DNA from: Camillea tinctor
Taxonomy: Eukaryota; Ascomycota; Sordariomycetes; Xylariales; Xylariaceae
Assembly: GCA_022578605.1 (NCBI GenBank)
Contig: MU394057.1
Coordinates: forward strand, 372,001-436,000
Direction: 5' to 3'
DNA: 64,000 bases
Part shown: positions 36,983-47,212 of the stretch, piece by piece
Position numbering within the stretch: position 1 is the first letter of the stretch
How the letters are laid out: each line of letters starts with the position of its first letter
Made by a program: the position numbers and the translations under genes
Notes under the pieces: model-generated
Seen by the model: only the letters and a program-made list of their open reading frames with translations
What the model was told of the DNA's origin: nothing
Databases searched by the model: none

Positions 36983-38782
36983 ATGCTCTCGTCTGTATCC
37001 ACTAGTTCGATTCAAGGAACCCATCAGTATCGTATCGAAATACCGAAGATGAGGCATTCATCAAGCTTCCCTGCTGATATATACCACCTGGTATTCTCTT
37101 TTCTGCCTCAAGAGCACTTGCTTCGGTGTCGACTTGTCAACAAGTTTGTCGGTGCTATTGCCACTTCATGGGCGTTCCGACGCATTCGCCTAGGTGCCAT
37201 CAATGGCCCCTCGGCTTTCCTCTCCATTGCCGAGAGTGACCATCTTCGCTACTTCGTGAAAGAGGTCACCATAGATCTGTGGACAGACTCAGATTTTCGG
37301 AATTCTGGTTTTCGGTATTTTGGAAACCCGAGACTTCAGCCGCATATGCCACTGCTTCTGGCCTTGCCATATCTGAGATCATTCAGCAGTCTGAAGACGC
37401 TGAACATCAGGTTTCATAGTGACGATGAGGACTATCTCCACGATTTCACCGCTGGTTTACGCTGCTACGTCTTGAGCACCATTTTCAGCTGCCTAGCAGG
37501 AACGTGGTCACCGGAGTGGCAGCGGAAACTTGGGCATGATCTGGACATAGATACTCAATCTAGTGGATACAAAAGTGCTCGGGGGAATGGATTTGAGATC
37601 GAACCTTTGAATATGGAAGTGGATACTCCGATCGAGCTCACAACACTTACCATATCTCATTTAGAAAGTTTATGCGACGAGCGCTTAACATCTTTACCAG
37701 CTTTTAAACAAGTCATTGAGTCCCCGAGCCTAAGAGAGTTGAAGCTGTTAGTCACTATCGAGCCATCAAATGAGTTAGTGTGGTCGACTACCTACCAGGA
37801 ATCTACCTACCAGTTCCTAGAAGCTCTCCCGAGGACATGGCTTGTGCCCTGTCTTGCTGAGAATCTGCAGGTTCTTTCCCTTTACTGTACGGAGTATTGG
37901 GGTTGGGATCCTAAAATGGATTTCCGTACGGTGAATCCACGCCTCGATTCACCCTCTGGGTTCCCTAATTTGAAGGTGCTGGCATTGGGAAACTACGTTT
38001 TCAGTCATCAGTGGCAGATAGACTGGATAGCATCGCTCGGTGTGAACAACGGTCATGGAGGCCTGCAGGAGTTATACCTCGACGACTGCCCCATAATGTG
38101 GTTTGCTCGCATCAAGGGAAGCCCTGACACAACCGAAACCGTATGTTTAACAACAGATGGTCAGGAAGTCCGTTTCTCAAACGACGGGTATCCTCGAAGA
38201 GAGGCTATGCTGTCGGGGCCGGTAAATATGCACTTGGATAATACCGAGATCCATTTCGATCTCCGATGGCACCATGTGCTATCTCAGTGGAGGGCTACCA
38301 TGCCGGGGCTGAAAGTATTCAAGATGGGTCACGGTGCGGGATGGGACCATGATTCTGAAAACGCGCTCGTCAAGAGTTACTTAGACGTCTGGGTGCCGGG
38401 ACCAGCGCCGGTACCAGGTGTGGCGCCTTACGAAGAGATTGAACGCTATCATCGAGACCGCGAAAGAGGGGCCCAAGAATTCGAAGGGACGGTATTTCTC
38501 AATTATGACAGCGTTTCCCCGCCTGAAGACGAAGACCTAATAGGAGCAGATATTCTTCGTCAGGGAGTGGGGCTGTATCGGAGGCGAGAGCATGTAATGC
38601 AATACGTCTACTTTGATCTTGCAGGGGGTCCTACGTGGATTGAAAGAGATAATCGACGGAGGATGATTGATGATGAGCGTATCGCGGACTATTGGGAAGA
38701 AAGAAGACTAGACGAGGAGGCTCTAGATTGTCTCCTAGATACGGTCCGGGCGAATCAAATGGAGGATTCATGTCCGTACTGA
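36983..38782 (+). CDS. F-box domain protein
   Basis: A single-exon frame of 599 residues. Residues about 29-68 match the F-box consensus: a Pro-Ala-Asp-Ile start, the LVFSFLPQEHLLRCRLVNK core and a following hydrophobic helix. F-box proteins bind Skp1 in SCF ubiquitin ligases and recruit targets through their C-terminal part. Here the rest of the protein has scattered Leu-rich segments (LKTLNIRF, LQVLSLY, LKVLALGNY, LQELYLDD) resembling a degenerate leucine-rich-repeat solenoid, as is common in fungal F-box proteins. An internal Met at codon 23 (37049) lies just before the F-box and is an equally good start. No target can be named. The gene appears intact, with no introns needed. Confidence 0.85.
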   Translation: MLSSVSTSSIQGTHQYRIEIPKMRHSSSFPADIYHLVFSFLPQEHLLRCRLVNKFVGAIATSWAFRRIRLGAINGPSAFLSIAESDHLRYFVKEVTIDLWTDSDFRNSGFRYFGNPRLQPHMPLLLALPYLRSFSSLKTLNIRFHSDDEDYLHDFTAGLRCYVLSTIFSCLAGTWSPEWQRKLGHDLDIDTQSSGYKSARGNGFEIEPLNMEVDTPIELTTLTISHLESLCDERLTSLPAFKQVIESPSLRELKLLVTIEPSNELVWSTTYQESTYQFLEALPRTWLVPCLAENLQVLSLYCTEYWGWDPKMDFRTVNPRLDSPSGFPNLKVLALGNYVFSHQWQIDWIASLGVNNGHGGLQELYLDDCPIMWFARIKGSPDTTETVCLTTDGQEVRFSNDGYPRREAMLSGPVNMHLDNTEIHFDLRWHHVLSQWRATMPGLKVFKMGHGAGWDHDSENALVKSYLDVWVPGPAPVPGVAPYEEIERYHRDRERGAQEFEGTVFLNYDSVSPPEDEDLIGADILRQGVGLYRRREHVMQYVYFDLAGGPTWIERDNRRRMIDDERIADYWEERRLDEEALDCLLDTVRANQMEDSCPY

Positions 38783-39605
38783 AAGGTTTGGGGATAGTAG
38801 AAACATTGCAGTTATAGAATATAGACGAGAGGATATGCGGTAATGTTTAATGCCACGTTATCCTCGGGGATTTTCTTAGTTGCAGCCTCGTAGTACTGAG
38901 AGGCCGTGCTTCGAATATGCAATTATAAATATGTAGGTTGTCATAGCTGAAAGCCACGTACCTAACATATGAATAGGAGGTAAACGTTATGTTAGATATT
39001 AACTTTTTACTTGCTGGCTATTTGTTCCCTAACGCCACCAAGAAACAAGTGGTTATCAGAACTGGCCAATGCCTATCATGAACACCGCACCCTCAAAGAT
39101 ATCATAGATCATCGTTCATGTTTTTTTTTTCTTCTAAAAAAAAAAGCGCAACACCCCCACGAAGTGATGATGACGTATACACGCGTAGAAAATACATATT
39201 TCGATCATGTAACTCGGCTACGTGGACTGGTATGCTGAGGTCGGATTTGGTAGGTTGCGTAAGAGCTAGGTACATCAAAGAAAGAAGTAGTACCTACTAG
39301 AAAGAGCTGATTTGAAAAGGGGGTGACCAAGACTCTTCTACAATTCCTTCAGGGAAAAAGGGGACAGGTAGCTTGAAAGATAAATATACATTCTTTCTAT
39401 CGATATACTACTCTCTTCTTCAAACTAGTATCAAAACCCAATGCAATAACGTTCAGTTTCATTACGAACACTCACTACGCCAGGTCGATGATATAACACG
39501 CCCTGCACAATAGGGGCACAAGAAAGGAATCAGAATAAACAAAAGACATTTCACCATAGAAAAAAGCGATCAAGATACTTCTACCATTGGAACCATACTC
39601 GCCCA
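38783..39605. other. Intergenic region with opposing T and A runs
   Basis: AT-rich spacer. Around 39120-39145 a T-run is followed closely by an A-run, which could fold as a hairpin in RNA. No gene seen. Confidence 0.45.
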
Positions 39606-39974
39606 ATGCCGACCACCAAAGTCCGCATCGTCAGCCCTGAGGGGCGCTGCACCATCCTCTCAGGCCAGACCGACTTCGCAACCATCAAAGAGAAAGGACG
39701 TGAGCTGCTTGTTGTGGACGATGTTATCTGTCATAATAACAATGATCACGAAAAGGCAATGGAGAGAGCGCTCGCGCGGCGCAAAAGTTACGATGTGCAG
39801 TTCTCGCTGCGCTGCTGTCATAAGCACGAAGACGAGATGAGGACGACAAGAAGGGATAGTGGGGATGGAAATATGGAGCGCAACGAAGAGGGAGAGGGAG
39901 AGGGAGAGGAGGGAAGAAGCGAAGAGAGGATTGTGAATGTAGGCGTGAAGTGGATGCCGCCGAGGAGTAGATAG
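39606..39974 (+). CDS. Small hypothetical protein with acidic Glu/Gly tract
   Basis: A 122-residue frame starts at an ATG preceded by A-rich leader sequence. The N-terminal half (about 1-75) has normal composition with alternating hydrophobic residues that could form a small alpha/beta fold, then an acidic/basic low-complexity stretch including a (EG)n tract near residues 95-103, then a basic C-terminus ending in PPRSR. I recognise no family. A competing open frame on the opposite strand (39724-40128) is Ser/Pro/Leu-rich and looks like a shadow of the repeat. The base composition is higher in GC than the flanks, supporting a coding role, but the gene call remains uncertain. Confidence 0.45.
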   Translation: MPTTKVRIVSPEGRCTILSGQTDFATIKEKGRELLVVDDVICHNNNDHEKAMERALARRKSYDVQFSLRCCHKHEDEMRTTRRDSGDGNMERNEEGEGEGEEGRSEERIVNVGVKWMPPRSR

Positions 39975-41934
39975 AGCTTCGCATCAAGTTGGGAGGGGAT
40001 GAGGTACATGATGGATATATTCTTTGTCCTTTGTCGCAAGACTTTACGATTGATGTCCTGTTTATTCCAGAGATGGGAACCAAAGCTTTACTTACGTACT
40101 TCTTTGAGATGGGCTCTTTGTATTCCAAACAATAGCGATTTCTTGGGTTCTACTAGAGGACTGACTTTCACATCCCGACATTCCCATTGGGATTCTATCC
40201 TAATATACTTAGATTCGATTACTTCTAGTCATATCCAATAATTATTATCTGATGGCTTCTTGAAGTAACGTTAAAATTCCACCCTGCTAATTATCGTGTG
40301 TAAACATAATATGCAATCCAACAACCTTGGACGAGATGCTCTCTTGCTTGGCCTTTACGGTGTAAGGCTTGATTGCATGTACTATTAGCTGAAGGCTTTA
40401 CCATTCTGATAAGAATAACCGGCAAAGTAAATGAATAGCGATATCTGCTTAACGCATATGGCTATTGGCATGAGGGTCATGCTGAAGTGACGAGCTGGGC
40501 TGGGTACTGCTAGCTGGAGGCTTTCGAGCTGACGAACTGTATAGTTATCGTGAAACTATGGAGATGTACACTTTCAACGACATATGCTAATAATATAATG
40601 TTGCGTGGAAGGGATATAAGACGCTGTGATTAACAAAGCAAAAGCGATATCACATTTGCACTAGGTTACCTGAATTGGGACAGGGAATTCTGGTGGTGAA
40701 GGCTTCTATTACCTACGTCAAGTTGTTTAATATTAAACAGACTTGTACCTGGATAGGAAAACAATAAAAATAAATTCGTCAATGTACTTGTCCATGGCGA
40801 TATCCTCAATCACTTGAAGTCCACCGTGCTGAGCCATACTTACTTGCCTCCCTTGCCCCCTAAAAGTATCGCTCCCCTAAATTTAAAATTCTTTAACGAG
40901 CCCGGAACATTCTCTCCTAAATACGAAAGTGGCGTCAACCATGGTGGTATTGCTAAAAACCCATAGCCAACCTAGTCCTTAGGTAGTCCCCCTACCCATG
41001 AATTGCGTCCCGGGCTTCGAACTGCTTGCGGCTAACACGTACCGAATCGCAAGTGCTTCTACACTATCTGTGCCACTACCGACATCCAAGCTGACGGTAG
41101 AATTCAGCATTACATTTAGTAAACTATGACTTGGTTAGGCCATACACTAGTAGATTCCTAACATGCCGAGTACTCAAACTAAATAGCAGCAGGTTGATAG
41201 CTGTACTTACAGCTTGAAAATGTTTAATATATAAAAGACCATTAAGAGCCAGGAACGTAAGGCCCTGCATCGAATTGACAAGCGGTGTGCCGTGTCCCCG
41301 TAGCACTACTCCAAGTGCAAGCCCCGAATGGACATGTAATAACGGCGAAACAACATGGTACACCAATCTAGATGCCTACTGCCCAGGTAGTGTAGTGTTG
41401 TGTAGAGGCTACTGGTTGCTAGGATCTAATGGTGGTATGGATGGAAGGTCGCGATTGGACGAGTCGAAGTCGAAATGCATATGTGGGAAGTCCTCCCTCC
41501 CCGCCCCGATGAAGATATATAAAAAATGGTACACTACAATAATGCGCCGACAGCCCCTTGTCGTGCACGGTGCCGTTATTCAGGGGGGTCCTGCCTCTTT
41601 CTTCTGGTAGTCTAGCTTGGCCTCTCGGAGGTCCACTGCGGGGGGCGCAAATCGAGATCGATCGATCAACAGCGAAATCGCATTTCTACCATATGCCAGT
41701 TATGAAATTACCATCACTTTGAGGAGATGAGCTTATGTTGCGGCTTGGACGGGCTGACAATTTCACCAACAGTCGACTCTTGACTCTGTATATGTACACT
41801 ATGTACTAGTGTATACTAACTAACTAGGTAGACTTGCTTTTTAAGGGGTATTCATGCGAAGCTTAGAACGGAGGCTAGGACAATAGTAAGGTAATTTGAA
41901 ATTGGCTACCATCAAAATTGTATAGACATTAATT
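39975..41934. other. Intergenic region, no recognisable gene
   Basis: About 2 kb of mostly AT-rich DNA. Short frames at 41124-41366 (-) and 41275-41610 (+) overlap antiparallel and lack features. This is the 3' side of the divergent secreted-protein pair. Confidence 0.5.
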
Positions 41935-42849
41935 TCAGGGGTTTTCATCGTCGCTAATGGTGCTGGTGCCGCCACCCTCAGCTTCTGCAATAATTTGCGT
42001 CTTGACTACCTGGCCGGCGGGAGTGACGTAGATATTCGCGACGACTTCTAGGCCAGGGAAGGGCGCAAACATGTAGGCCAATTCAAACTCCGTTTTCCCA
42101 TCAATGGTGATTGACCTGTTGTGGCCGGTGAAGGTCATATCGCGGCTGTAATACCCGACGACTTGGCGACCATGCTCGTTGCCGTTATTGTCGAGGAACT
42201 GGTCATATATGCTACCGTTCTGTGCCAGGACACGGTTAGTGTGTGTTTGGCCGGAGTAGTCGTTGACAGAGTAGAGAATGTTATGCTCGATATTGTAATC
42301 AAGCGCATCTCTTTTGCTGTTTGTGGAGGTCGTACTCGACGAATCTGATCCAAGATCATCCGTAATATTTCCAACGATGCTTCCCACGCTGTTCCCTAAC
42401 GTGGCAACGATGGGGTTTAGGTCGATCGTATTAAGCACGTCTCCCACCATCTGGACGACGTTTCCAAGACGGGCCTCGAGCTCGACCTTTGCACTAACGT
42501 TGGTAATTCGTAACGAAACTCTGTCGATTGACGCATCGACACCAGCAGTAAAGTGCAGCAGATTCAGAACTTTGGCATCTAGGTTGATTTTTGCTGTTAT
42601 ATTGTCAACCTCAATGCTGATTTCGCCAACGGACACGTTCGCGTTGAGGTAAACGTCAGGCTCCTCGGGTAGTTCAACGCCGGGCGTATCCGCAGTCTCG
42701 TAGTTGGCCGACTCAGGATCGCCCCTCTTGTGGAGTTCATAGCCAACATAGCCATCGTTTTGTGCTAATGTTGAGGAAAAGAGAGACAGGAGTAGGAAAG
42801 CAAACGCTTGAGAAATGAAGGGTCTCATTCTGGGCGACTGGCAGGACAC
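41935..42849 (-). CDS. Secreted protein of unknown function, paralogue A of a divergent pair
   Basis: The frame encodes 304 residues; an internal Met at codon 8 (42828) gives a cleaner signal peptide ending at TLAQ. A KR dibasic site soon after the signal (HKRGD) and another in the middle (NSKRDALD) suggest Kex2-type processing. Residues about 70-145 form a core of alternating hydrophobic positions and regular short repeats (IxxVxxxxxL...) containing VGEI, AKINL, RLGN and DLNP. A C-terminal module contains a DMTFTG motif and AGQVVKT. The same order of motifs occurs in the protein encoded divergently at 43447-44412. Secretion is well supported; function is unknown to me. Similar proteins may exist in other fungi, but I cannot name a domain. 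Confidence 0.82.
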   Translation of the reverse strand: MSCQSPRMRPFISQAFAFLLLSLFSSTLAQNDGYVGYELHKRGDPESANYETADTPGVELPEEPDVYLNANVSVGEISIEVDNITAKINLDAKVLNLLHFTAGVDASIDRVSLRITNVSAKVELEARLGNVVQMVGDVLNTIDLNPIVATLGNSVGSIVGNITDDLGSDSSSTTSTNSKRDALDYNIEHNILYSVNDYSGQTHTNRVLAQNGSIYDQFLDNNGNEHGRQVVGYYSRDMTFTGHNRSITIDGKTEFELAYMFAPFPGLEVVANIYVTPAGQVVKTQIIAEAEGGGTSTISDDENP

Positions 42850-43446
42850 TGAATCCTAACGTGGGCGGATAGTAGACAAACGATATCCATTAACGAGGGG
42901 GATTCCGGCATCTAAAAGGGCAGACCTGGCCATCTTGGGTGGTAGCATGAGCTCATCAGTCATAGTATGGTAAGAAAGTAATATCTCTAGAGGGAATATA
43001 GACCTAAGGAGTGGGTTTATGCATTGGACACAACATGAACCAGATTGGGATAGATTCCGTGAGTGTTCAGGGGGGTACATCGACTCCAATTGGGTATCTT
43101 GAGTTTCACAGTCCTTGTAATCTCTTCGGAACTTGGAACTGCACGATTCAGATCCCCCCAGGCGCATTTCAGCAGTCGATTTAAGCATATCATCGCGATC
43201 TCACTGGGGCCACGATATTATTGCAACTATAGCCCGTGTCGTCATTTTACAAGACGTATTATGCACTCTAAATGATAGAGGAAACTATCCCGCCATACCC
43301 ATGGGTGGGAAATGCCGGGCGAAGTGACGGCGAACTAGCACTCTCAAGCGTGGTCCGACCTTATATGATACCCAGTGCCACCGGACATTGGTGTTCCTAA
43401 CACCCAACGTTCGTTACTGCTAGTCCACTCGTTTGTCTGTTTGAAA
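42850..43446. promoter_or_regulatory. Shared divergent promoter region of the secreted paralogue pair
   Basis: About 600 bases separate the two divergent start codons, short enough for common upstream elements. Small ORFs here (for example 42856-43188, minus) are not supported. I see no obvious palindromic operator. Confidence 0.45.
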
Positions 43447-44412
43447 ATGCGTAATCAATTCCTATTCTCATGGCTTTGCGGCTTTTTGCTGTTCATCCTA
43501 GGTGCAGCGCAGACGGTATCGTCGACAACAGAAGCTGCCTCCACAACAGGCCCAGACACGACGGCCACATTAACATCACAACCCGCAGCGACCACCACAG
43601 GAACGGAATCTGATAGCAGTGCAAGCTCGTCCGCGAGCGATACAACCTCTCCTTCAGGAACTACCTCAACTGGAGGCAGTGGCACCGGCACAACCACGAG
43701 TGCGTCCTCTTACGGCTCTAACCCACCTGATGTTCTCCTCCGAGTCCCCGAGCTCCACGTTGGGCGAATTGAACTCGACGTGAACTCTCTCCAAGCAGAA
43801 ATCAACCTAGCTGCGCAAGTCGCAAACCTAGTCGAGCTTAATGCCGGCATTCAAGTCGGCGTTGAGAAGGTGAACATCACGATTGCCGACGTGGACGCTC
43901 AGCTCGATCTCGTCATTCGGCTAGGAAATCTTGTCGACATCGTAAACCGGACTTTGGAGTCACTGAACCTGAACCCGCTGCTCATCAACGTACTCAATGA
44001 AGCAACGGACCTCGTGAACACAGTCGTCGGGGCAGTTGACGGTCTGCTAGGATCTATCGTCAACGGCGATTCGAAGATCAATTTCCTCGTGGACAACCTC
44101 GGAAACATTGTGCAGGAAGTCGAGGGCACGGCCGGCTCGCTCCTCAGCACGATCGTGGGCAACTACGAGCAGAACATGACGTATACTGGCGCACAGGAGA
44201 TTCTGGATGGCGGACTCATCCAAAAGACGTTCTCGTACTCGCCGCTTAATGCGCTCGTTAATATTGTGTTCAATGCTGCGGGGCAGGTAGTCCAGGCCGT
44301 CGTCGTGAAGGGAGATGGTTCCGGGGGTTCGTCGACATCTTCAACGGTTGTTGCTACGTCGACGCCTGCCACGAGCACATCAGCGGCAACTAGCGCAACG
44401 GCGACAGCCTAG
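43447..44412 (+). CDS. Secreted protein of unknown function, paralogue B of a divergent pair
   Basis: The frame is open from 43375, but the ATG at 43447 starts a typical signal peptide (MRNQFLFSWLCGFLLF, cleavage near LGAAQ), giving 321 residues. A Ser/Thr-rich, mucin-like linker (about residues 20-90) is likely O-glycosylated. The following core carries VGRI, AEINLAAQVANL, RLGNLV and LNLNPLL; the C-terminal module has NMTYTG and AGQVVQA and then a Ser/Thr/Ala-rich tail. The core is roughly 40 percent identical by eye over about 75 residues to the protein encoded at 41935-42849. The mucin-like linker replaces the dibasic N-terminus of its partner, so the two have diverged in surroundings while keeping the core. 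The tail lacks a clear GPI signal. Function unknown. Confidence 0.85.
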   Translation: MRNQFLFSWLCGFLLFILGAAQTVSSTTEAASTTGPDTTATLTSQPAATTTGTESDSSASSSASDTTSPSGTTSTGGSGTGTTTSASSYGSNPPDVLLRVPELHVGRIELDVNSLQAEINLAAQVANLVELNAGIQVGVEKVNITIADVDAQLDLVIRLGNLVDIVNRTLESLNLNPLLINVLNEATDLVNTVVGAVDGLLGSIVNGDSKINFLVDNLGNIVQEVEGTAGSLLSTIVGNYEQNMTYTGAQEILDGGLIQKTFSYSPLNALVNIVFNAAGQVVQAVVVKGDGSGGSSTSSTVVATSTPATSTSAATSATATA

Positions 44413-44715
44413 GTTTTATTAGATTCCAAATATTAATGAAAGAAATACATTAAACGTACCTATTCACATAATGATTGTTGGCCTTATTCATAGCTATGAT
44501 GCGTATCAGTTGGATGATGTCCATTGGTGTTATATCATTTCTAGGACTAGTGAATAGAGACGGGCTCTATTTGATGTATAGATGGTTGCATTGCAGGCGG
44601 AGCCATCGATTGTTTGCCCCTTACATGGAACGTATATAGTTTGGAATGTGCCCTTCCAATACTGGTGCTAATCAGAGGTCTAATTGATCGATCAGTTATA
44701 TCTCCTTTAGCTATT
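44413..44715. other. Short spacer before the APH-family gene
   Basis: About 300 bases of 3' flank and promoter. The frame of the next gene is open back to an ATG at 44614, so the right part could encode a 34-residue extension; its sequence does not look like a signal peptide or conserved domain. Confidence 0.4.
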
Positions 44716-45897
44716 ATGGCGGATCCCAGGCTCTACTTGCCCCCAGAGCTTACAGAAGCTTCTATAAGGGAGCTTATTCAATTGCTCAAGCTACCCAAAC
44801 CCGACGATATCAAAAAGATCGGTACAATTGCGGAGTATCATGCCATATATGATATCACCTTTCCTCCCTCTGTCACGTTCCAGGTGCAATCTGCAGTACT
44901 ACCTGAGCCTGACAATAGCATCTCCCTAATACTCAGAGTTTCTGGAAGGCATCTACCACTAATAAAGACCTTGAACGAAGTCGCAGCCATGTCATGGGTC
45001 CGGGCAAACACCAAGATTCCGATCCCATCAATAATAGCATTCGATGCTTCAGAGAATAACCCTATCGGACACGAATTCATCCTCCTAGAGAAAGCACCTG
45101 GCGTCAGCGTGGACAGTATATACAGTAGCTTGGATGATGCGAAACTAGAATATCTGGTCTCTCAACTCTTAGAATATTTAATTGACCTCCATCGTTACGA
45201 ATGGGGCCATGCTGGGGGCCTAGGTATCGATCACACGGGTAGTGTCGTTCCCGGCCGACTCGTAGTCGAGACTTTCTGGCAGGCCCCTGAGATTAGCGGG
45301 TATTGGGGATCAGAAGAGACAGTTGATTCACTCAATCCGTGTGGACCTTATAAGACTTACACAGAATATGTGAAGGCACACATGAAGCAATACATTCGCA
45401 ATATCCAGAAGCACAATTCACTCGAGTGGATGCGCGACATGACTCCTCGTTTAAAAGCATTTAACCAGATGCTCGACCTCCGCGCTGAAGAGCTAAACGA
45501 CACTAAATATATCCTGACGCATCGGGACCTGCATTTCGGCAACATCATGTGCAATCCGGACACTACCCAGATCACTGCCGTAATAGACTGGGAGTTTGCT
45601 GCAGTGCTTCCCTTGCCTCTCTGGAGCCCCGGTGGTGGGTTCCTCTGGAACGGTCAGAACTCCCCGGCTGGATTGGCAGAACGGAGGAGGTTGTATACGG
45701 TCTTCGAGAAGTTGTGTGGCGAAAGGTACCCGGCGCTACTCCGGGATTTCGAAACACGCCCACCACACGATGCTATCAAGAACGTTCTCAACTATGTGCG
45801 TGCTATTGTGGAGGTTTGCCCCAGGGGGGAGAAGGCTGATGCTGCGAGGGGCTGGAGGGAGACGGTCGAAAGCGCTCTTTCCAAGCTTGGAGTTTAG
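44716..45897 (+). CDS. Aminoglycoside phosphotransferase (APH)-fold kinase-like protein
   Basis: From ATG 44716 the frame gives 393 residues; an in-frame ATG at 44614 would add 34. The Brenner motif HRDLHFGN holds the catalytic Asp271 and Asn276, and VIDWEFA holds the metal-binding Asp291. The N-lobe has the LILRVSG strand and EVAAMSWVRANTKIPIP, typical of the fungal APH-domain family. Members phosphorylate small molecules, but for most of this expanded fungal group no substrate is known, and antibiotic resistance should not be assumed. The gene is followed by the convergent GH105 gene only about 120 bp downstream. It appears complete. Confidence 0.88.
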   Translation: MADPRLYLPPELTEASIRELIQLLKLPKPDDIKKIGTIAEYHAIYDITFPPSVTFQVQSAVLPEPDNSISLILRVSGRHLPLIKTLNEVAAMSWVRANTKIPIPSIIAFDASENNPIGHEFILLEKAPGVSVDSIYSSLDDAKLEYLVSQLLEYLIDLHRYEWGHAGGLGIDHTGSVVPGRLVVETFWQAPEISGYWGSEETVDSLNPCGPYKTYTEYVKAHMKQYIRNIQKHNSLEWMRDMTPRLKAFNQMLDLRAEELNDTKYILTHRDLHFGNIMCNPDTTQITAVIDWEFAAVLPLPLWSPGGGFLWNGQNSPAGLAERRRLYTVFEKLCGERYPALLRDFETRPPHDAIKNVLNYVRAIVEVCPRGEKADAARGWRETVESALSKLGV

Positions 45898-46019
45898 AAG
45901 CTGGCGACATGTATATCAATGCATTTTTTAGGCTCTCTGCTGCTGTGGACTACTTTTATTTGCTTTGCCACATTTATAGGCTGGATTGAACTGAAGTATC
46001 TACCGTGGATAATACTAAA

Positions 46020-47212
46020 TCATAGCGTCTCAATCTCATACGCTGCCAACATAAAGGGACCTGCTCCCTTGAAATCATTTGACGCCAGTGGTACCGAGAT
46101 ATAGTACTTTGATACATGTTAATATATAAATATATCAGATAATAAGGGGAGGTGTTAATGTCACTTACTTCGTAGGTACCATTGCTAGACAATGAGCCAA
46201 CCTCCACTGTGCCCTCCCAATTCAGAGTCCCGTCGTCATTTACCTTTACGAATCTCTCGGTTAGCAAGTTATACCCCTTCTTCGCCGCATCGAGGTATTC
46301 ATCCGCAGCGAGGAGTCCTAGCTTGATGCCCTTTAGGAACCCGTATGTGAACATGGCCGAGGCGCTGCTCTCGATGTAGTTTCCATCCGCACCGGGATAT
46401 GGCTCGCTCATAATCAACCACCATCCCCCAGACTCATCTTGTGTCTTCAGCAGTGCAGCCGCAAGCGTAGTGAAGTACTCCACTAGGCGGGAGTGGCCCT
46501 CGTGGGACTCGGGGATCACCGGGATGACTTCGAGAAGCGTCATAAAGTACCACCCGACGGCACGGTCCCACACCAGCGGAGCGGCGCCGGTGTCCGGGTC
46601 GGCCCAGACGGCAGTCTTACTCTCGTCGTAGCCGTGCACCAGCAGCCCCGTGGTTGTGTTCCGCGTACGCGCGTCGATGTTATCGTACTGCAGCACGATG
46701 TCATTCCATGCTGTAGCGTTGTCGCTGTCAAATAGCCTAGTCCACCGCGCGTAGAATGAGTCGGCCATGAAGATCCCGTCGAGCCACATCTGGTTCGGGT
46801 ACGTGGGGTCGCGGTGCCAGAACCCTCCCGTGGGCGTCCGGGGATGCCGGTTCAGCTGCTCACGCACGACGTCCGCGGCGCCCTTGTACTTAGCATCCCC
46901 CGTACGCTCGTACCACCAGAGGTAGTTGTTCCCCATACGGTAGTCGTCGAGCGAATAGTAGTCGTACTTCCAGTTCACGATCGTACCGTCGTCCTGCACG
47001 ATGGCGTCGATCTGACTCTTATACCAGTCAGCGTACGACTCGTTCTTCGTGAGCTCGTAGGCCGCCGCGATCCCGTCATATAGCACCCCCGTTGCGTAGT
47101 GGAAGTTAGTATCGACTCCGCGTTGGATGTACGAGTCTGCCAGCCATGACAAGTAAGGAGCAGCGGCCGTGGCCGAAGCCGCACTAGCAACGAGTGTTAG
47201 GAGAGATCTCAT
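46020..47212 (-). CDS. Secreted GH105 unsaturated rhamnogalacturonyl/glycuronyl hydrolase
   Basis: Exons 47212-46169 and 46106-46020 give 376 residues. An N-terminal signal peptide (about 18 residues) precedes an (alpha/alpha)6-barrel protein. YPNQMWLDGIFMADSFYARW contains Asp145, corresponding to the general acid Asp143 of Bacillus YteR. Other landmarks are MGNNYLWW, GFWHRD and AVGWYFMTLLEVIP. GH105 enzymes remove the unsaturated uronic acid left at the non-reducing end of pectic oligosaccharides by lyases. The 62-nt intron (GTAAGT ... AAAG, with a TTAAC branch) is not divisible by three. Without splicing the frame runs 412 residues to an unrelated tail; splicing yields the conserved ending with GAGPFMLA. 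The gene is tail-to-tail with the APH-fold gene. Confidence 0.92.

Noticed and set aside
44716..45897. Antibiotic-resistance aminoglycoside kinase
   Set aside because: The fold and motifs are shared, but fungal genomes carry many APH-domain genes with other or unknown substrates; nothing here points to aminoglycosides.
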